From NCBI GenBank assembly GCA_039588335.1, contig JBDGZZ010000092.1:1-18058 (forward strand): a stretch of 18,058 bases of DNA. Reading direction: 5' to 3'. Positions 16,458 to 18,058 of the stretch are shown piece by piece. Under the pieces are notes generated by a model that worked only from the letters and a program-made list of their open reading frames with translations, made no database searches and was not told where the DNA came from. How positions within the stretch are numbered: the first letter of the stretch is position 1; each line of letters begins with the position of its first letter. Origin of the DNA: G020351775 sp039588335 (GTDB lineage Bacteria > Gemmatimonadota > Gemmatimonadetes > Gemmatimonadales > GWC2-71-9). The position numbers and the translations under genes were made by a program.

Positions 16458-16530
16458 TCAATCAGCTAATAGGCGACATAAGAGACTTGTAACTAGTGTA
16501 TACACGCATATATATACGCACCGTCCCCAC
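16458..16530 (-). promoter_or_regulatory. AT-rich promoter/operator region of the DUF5916 gene
   Basis: The 70 bp before the start codon contain an alternating TA tract (16507-16517) and a perfect 10-bp palindrome, GTGTATACAC, at 16496-16505, next to a partly overlapping ACTAGT. This is the most AT-rich short stretch nearby, fitting a promoter with a dimeric-regulator site. The exact -35 and -10 boxes are not resolved. Confidence 0.35.
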
Positions 16531-16563
16531 CTAGCGTTGAGCATTCGGGAACGCCGAATAACT

Positions 16564-16618
16564 CGACGATCACCGCCCGGGCACCGTTGGATTGCCCGGG
16601 TGCGCCAACCACCGTTCC
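16564..16618 (+). repeat. 55-bp dispersed direct repeat, copy 2
   Basis: This is the partner of 11811-11865 (49 of 55 identical, same orientation). Here no transposase remnant adjoins; the 21-bp tandem array begins about 100 bp downstream. Four of the six differences are silent in the frame DDHRPGTVGLPGCANHR, hinting that the repeat once was coding. Confidence 0.7.
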
Positions 16619-16719
16619 AAGTACAGCCGTTCACCTGAGTCGTGAAGCGTAATCTGCCGCTTCCGGGCGTGTCAAAGGTGTGGTTGAATGACGGGTGGGG
16701 CGTCGGCAGGGCCAAACTG

Positions 16720-17013
16720 AAGTTCGCGACGGCGAAATCGAATTTGGACACGGCTGATCTGAATTTCGACACGGCTGATCTGAATTTGGACACGGCTGAT
16801 CTGAATTTCGACACGGTCAATCTGAATTTCGATATGGCCAATCCAAATTTCGACACGGCTGATCTGAATTTCGACACGGCCAATCTGAATTTCGATACGG
16901 CCAATCCAAATTTCGGCACGGCCGATCTGAATTTCGGCACGGCTGATCTGAATTTCGATACGCCTTGTCGAAATTTGGAAACGGTGGATCGTAATTTCGA
17001 AACGCCATTTCGA
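16720..17013 (+). repeat. 21-bp tandem array of 14 units
   Basis: Fourteen units of exactly 21 bp follow each other without gaps; the first and last three are degenerate. Read on the plus strand they give NFDTADL-type heptapeptides (variants NLDTADL, NFDTANP, NFGTADL) inside a 138-codon frame from GTG 16642 to the stop at 17058, which has no Shine-Dalgarno sequence. The minus strand is also open in all three frames over the array, one as a RSAVSKF heptad frame ending directly at the DUF5916 start. Both heptads put hydrophobic residues at 3/4 spacing, as in a weak coiled coil. The coding strand, if any, cannot be decided. The constant core is AATTT(C/G)G. Confidence 0.9.
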
Positions 17014-17108
17014 CAAACCGCCCAGAACGTCCTAAGTCGTTGTCTGACAAGCTGTTAGCCGATCTCACCACATCACCCGCCCGACCACGAGCCTCATGCC
17101 CGCTGCAA

Positions 17109-17400
17109 TTACGAAGCGTGGACGGCGTCGAGCTTCACCCTGATGTCGGACGCAGGTTCAGGCGGAGCCGGGAAGTCCATCGTCACCTGCCCGAGTCCCT
17201 GCGTGACCACCTGGGCCAGTCCATACCGCGCCACGGATCGTCCTTCCGATGACTAGGCCGATACCCACGGCGCCCACAAAGCCGACGATCGACGGCAGGG
17301 TGATGCAGGGCTTGTTTAGTTCGGCTATGTAGCGCTGCCACGGGAAAACACCACGTATCTCACCGCGCTTGGTAGGGTGGCCGCGAGCCGCCCTTTTTTC
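17109..17400 (-). pseudogene. Possible frameshifted coding remnant (membrane protein C-terminus)
   Basis: On the minus strand one frame without a start runs through FPWQRYIAELNKPCITLPS and then a hydrophobic stretch, IVGFVGAVGIGLVIG. Near 17225-17240 the coding character moves to the next frame, which ends GQVTMDFPAPPEPASDIRV...AS at the TAA at 17109-17111. Both pieces have clearly GC-rich third positions, as real genes here do. No family was recognised, and chance open frames cannot be excluded. Confidence 0.25.
17375..17399 (+). terminator. Intrinsic terminator with no assigned gene
   Basis: A 7-bp stem (GGGTGGC 17375-17381 with GCCGCCC 17387-17393, one G-U pair) around a 5-nt loop is followed at once by six T residues. 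It is the best intrinsic terminator in the window. No plus-strand gene ends close by; the nearest upstream plus-strand candidate is the tandem-array frame ending at 17058. Confidence 0.65.
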
Positions 17401-17402
17401 CT

Positions 17403-17510
17403 GCGGTCAACCGCGGGCTCGGCCCCTTCGGGATATGTCTTGAAAGACGCATCTTCGCTCGCCCTTCAGGGCGAGTCGCGCGCAGCGCGGCCGAGCCCGG
17501 GTTTCAACCC
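17403..17510 (+). repeat. Compact cloverleaf-like inverted-repeat element
   Basis: A 10-bp perfect stem (17415-17424 with 17489-17498, GGGCTCGGCC/GGCCGAGCCC) encloses three hairpins: 17437-17448 (GTCT/AGAC), 17457-17476 (CTCGCCC/GGGCGAG around TTCA, 7 bp plus a wobble) and 17478-17488 (GCGC/GCGC). Two more hairpins abut it without spacer: 17403-17414 (GCGG/CCGC, loop TCAA) and 17499-17510 (GGGT/ACCC, loop TTCA). Almost the whole stretch can be base-paired. It could be a structured RNA, a REP/MITE-like mobile palindrome or a recombination site; no known family was recognised. Confidence 0.5.
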
Positions 17511-17584
17511 AGGAAGATCTCAGCGCGTAGACCAACTTCTCGCGCAATCCGGTAACGACCCGTGGTCGATGCAGGTCGCCTAAG

Positions 17585-17605
17585 GCTGCCACTAACGCAG
17601 CTTTT
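17585..17605 (+). terminator. Small hairpin with T-run
   Basis: GCTGC (17585-17589) and GCAGC (17597-17601) form a 5-bp stem with a 7-nt loop, followed by four T residues. It is a short terminator-like signal downstream of the cloverleaf element on the same strand. Confidence 0.35.
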
Positions 17606-17613
17606 CGGCCAAG

Positions 17614-17760
17614 CCGCCCCCGCATTCTTCCGCACCACTCCACCCGTACCGTGCTCCAGCTGCTCGTCAAGCGCGAGCTCATGGGTGTCGAGACGGCGCA
17701 AGGCATGCTCTCACTCCAGCCGCTGGACTGCCCTGCTAACACCGCACATACTTGGATTGG
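17614..17760 (+). pseudogene. Possible transposase fragment
   Basis: The plus-strand frame here reads HHSTRTVLQLLVKRELMGVE followed by TAQGMLSLQPLDCPANTAHTW. The pattern LLVKR-L---ETA--ML-----(G)(F/C)-(A/V)HT resembles a segment near the C-terminus of IS91-type transposases. It is short and lacks any catalytic motif. The frame stays open into the hypothetical gene at 17855, so a longer N-terminus for that gene is an alternative reading. Confidence 0.3.
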
Positions 17761-17854
17761 ATGGATTCAAATGCCTATCCCGTCTTACGAACCCGGCCGG
17801 GAACCTCTCGTTCGGGATCGCCAACCGAGGTTCTCACGAGGGCAGCAACTAGAA

Positions 17855-18058
17855 ATGACGAAACCTTCTCAGCGCGAGATCACACCGGTCACCGGTGAAG
17901 AGTGGCGTCTTCTGGGTTTCTACCATGAACTGGATCCGGACCGGCGGGTCTGGCACTTGCGGGGGTCGCGATCCGGGCTTCTGGGGTTCGCGCGACTAAT
18001 CGCGCGCCACGCCGAGTCAACCACGGTATCCCCGGAAACCGAGCCGCTCCCGCTCGGT
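17855..18058 (+). CDS. Hypothetical protein, 5' part
   Basis: The frame opens at the ATG at 17855 and is still open at the window edge after 68 residues, so the gene is partial. The visible part contains EEWRLLGFYHELDPDRRVWH followed by LRGSRSGLLGFARLIARHA. A folded beta-strand start with a G-S-R-x-G-L-x-x-F-A turn is reminiscent of small immunity- or Imm32-like hypothetical proteins, but that is recollection, not a match I could test. There is no strong Shine-Dalgarno sequence; a GAGG lies about 16 nt upstream. The frame is also open upstream to about 17614, so the start is not certain. Confidence 0.5.
   Translation, partial: MTKPSQREITPVTGEEWRLLGFYHELDPDRRVWHLRGSRSGLLGFARLIARHAESTTVSPETEPLPLG

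Noticed and set aside
16458..16940. 160-codon minus-strand frame ending next to the DUF5916 start codon
   Set aside because: Its openness is largely produced by the 21-bp array. It lacks a ribosome-binding site and its non-repeat tail looks random, so it is kept as part of the repeat rather than called a gene.
16720..17013. CRISPR array
   Set aside because: The units are contiguous, with no unique spacers, and 21 bp is too short for repeat plus spacer.
17407..17742. 111-codon minus-strand frame
   Set aside because: It covers the cloverleaf inverted repeats and appears to be an accidental open frame through palindromic, GC-rich DNA.

Overview
This looks like chromosomal DNA of a free-living, moderately GC-rich bacterium. 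The gene content (a sortilin/BNR-propeller exported protein, a CBM9-DUF5916 outer-membrane protein, a two-receiver PEP-synthase-like protein) is the kind of set I associate with Gemmatimonadota and related marine or soil phyla. That placement is an inference from family distribution, not from a marker gene. There is no rRNA, tRNA or CRISPR array in the window.

Layout. 1-1786 (minus): 5' part of a PEP/pyruvate-binding dikinase-like protein with two N-terminal receiver-like domains, cut by the window edge. 2002-5211 (minus): a large secreted BNR/sortilin-type beta-propeller protein. 5462-6565 (minus): an alkaline phosphatase with a lipoprotein-type signal. 6566-6885: divergent intergenic region. 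6886-8115 (plus): a highly divergent Na+/dicarboxylate (SDF) family symporter. 8218-11407 (plus): a three-gene ABC exporter operon, permease-permease-ATPase, of the LolCDE/MacB type. 11408-13751: a mobile-element scar holding a decayed IS91-like transposase tail and an apparently intact IS110-family element (recombinase on the minus strand) with strongly structured noncoding flanks. 13752-16457 (minus): a CBM9/DUF5916 outer-membrane protein. 16458-18058: a gene-poor stretch with a second copy of the IS91-tail repeat, a 14-unit 21-bp tandem array, an orphan intrinsic terminator, a compact cloverleaf-like inverted-repeat element, transposase debris and the start of a small hypothetical protein that runs off the window.

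How they work together. The exported propeller protein, the alkaline phosphatase and the DUF5916 protein are envelope or secreted proteins, and the symporter and ABC operon are inner-membrane transporters, so the ordinary part of the window is envelope and uptake biology. No single pathway links them visibly. The ABC genes form a tight operon with Shine-Dalgarno sequences overlapping the preceding stop codons.

The places most likely to hold something undescribed are three. First, the IS110 element: the recombinase ribosome-binding site lies in one arm of a long leader hairpin, and a hairpin-rich noncoding region of about 400 nt follows the gene; either could carry the bridge RNA. Second, the cloverleaf-like element at 17403-17510, in which abutting helices take up nearly the whole sequence. 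Third, the 21-bp array at 16720-17013, which is open in several frames on both strands.
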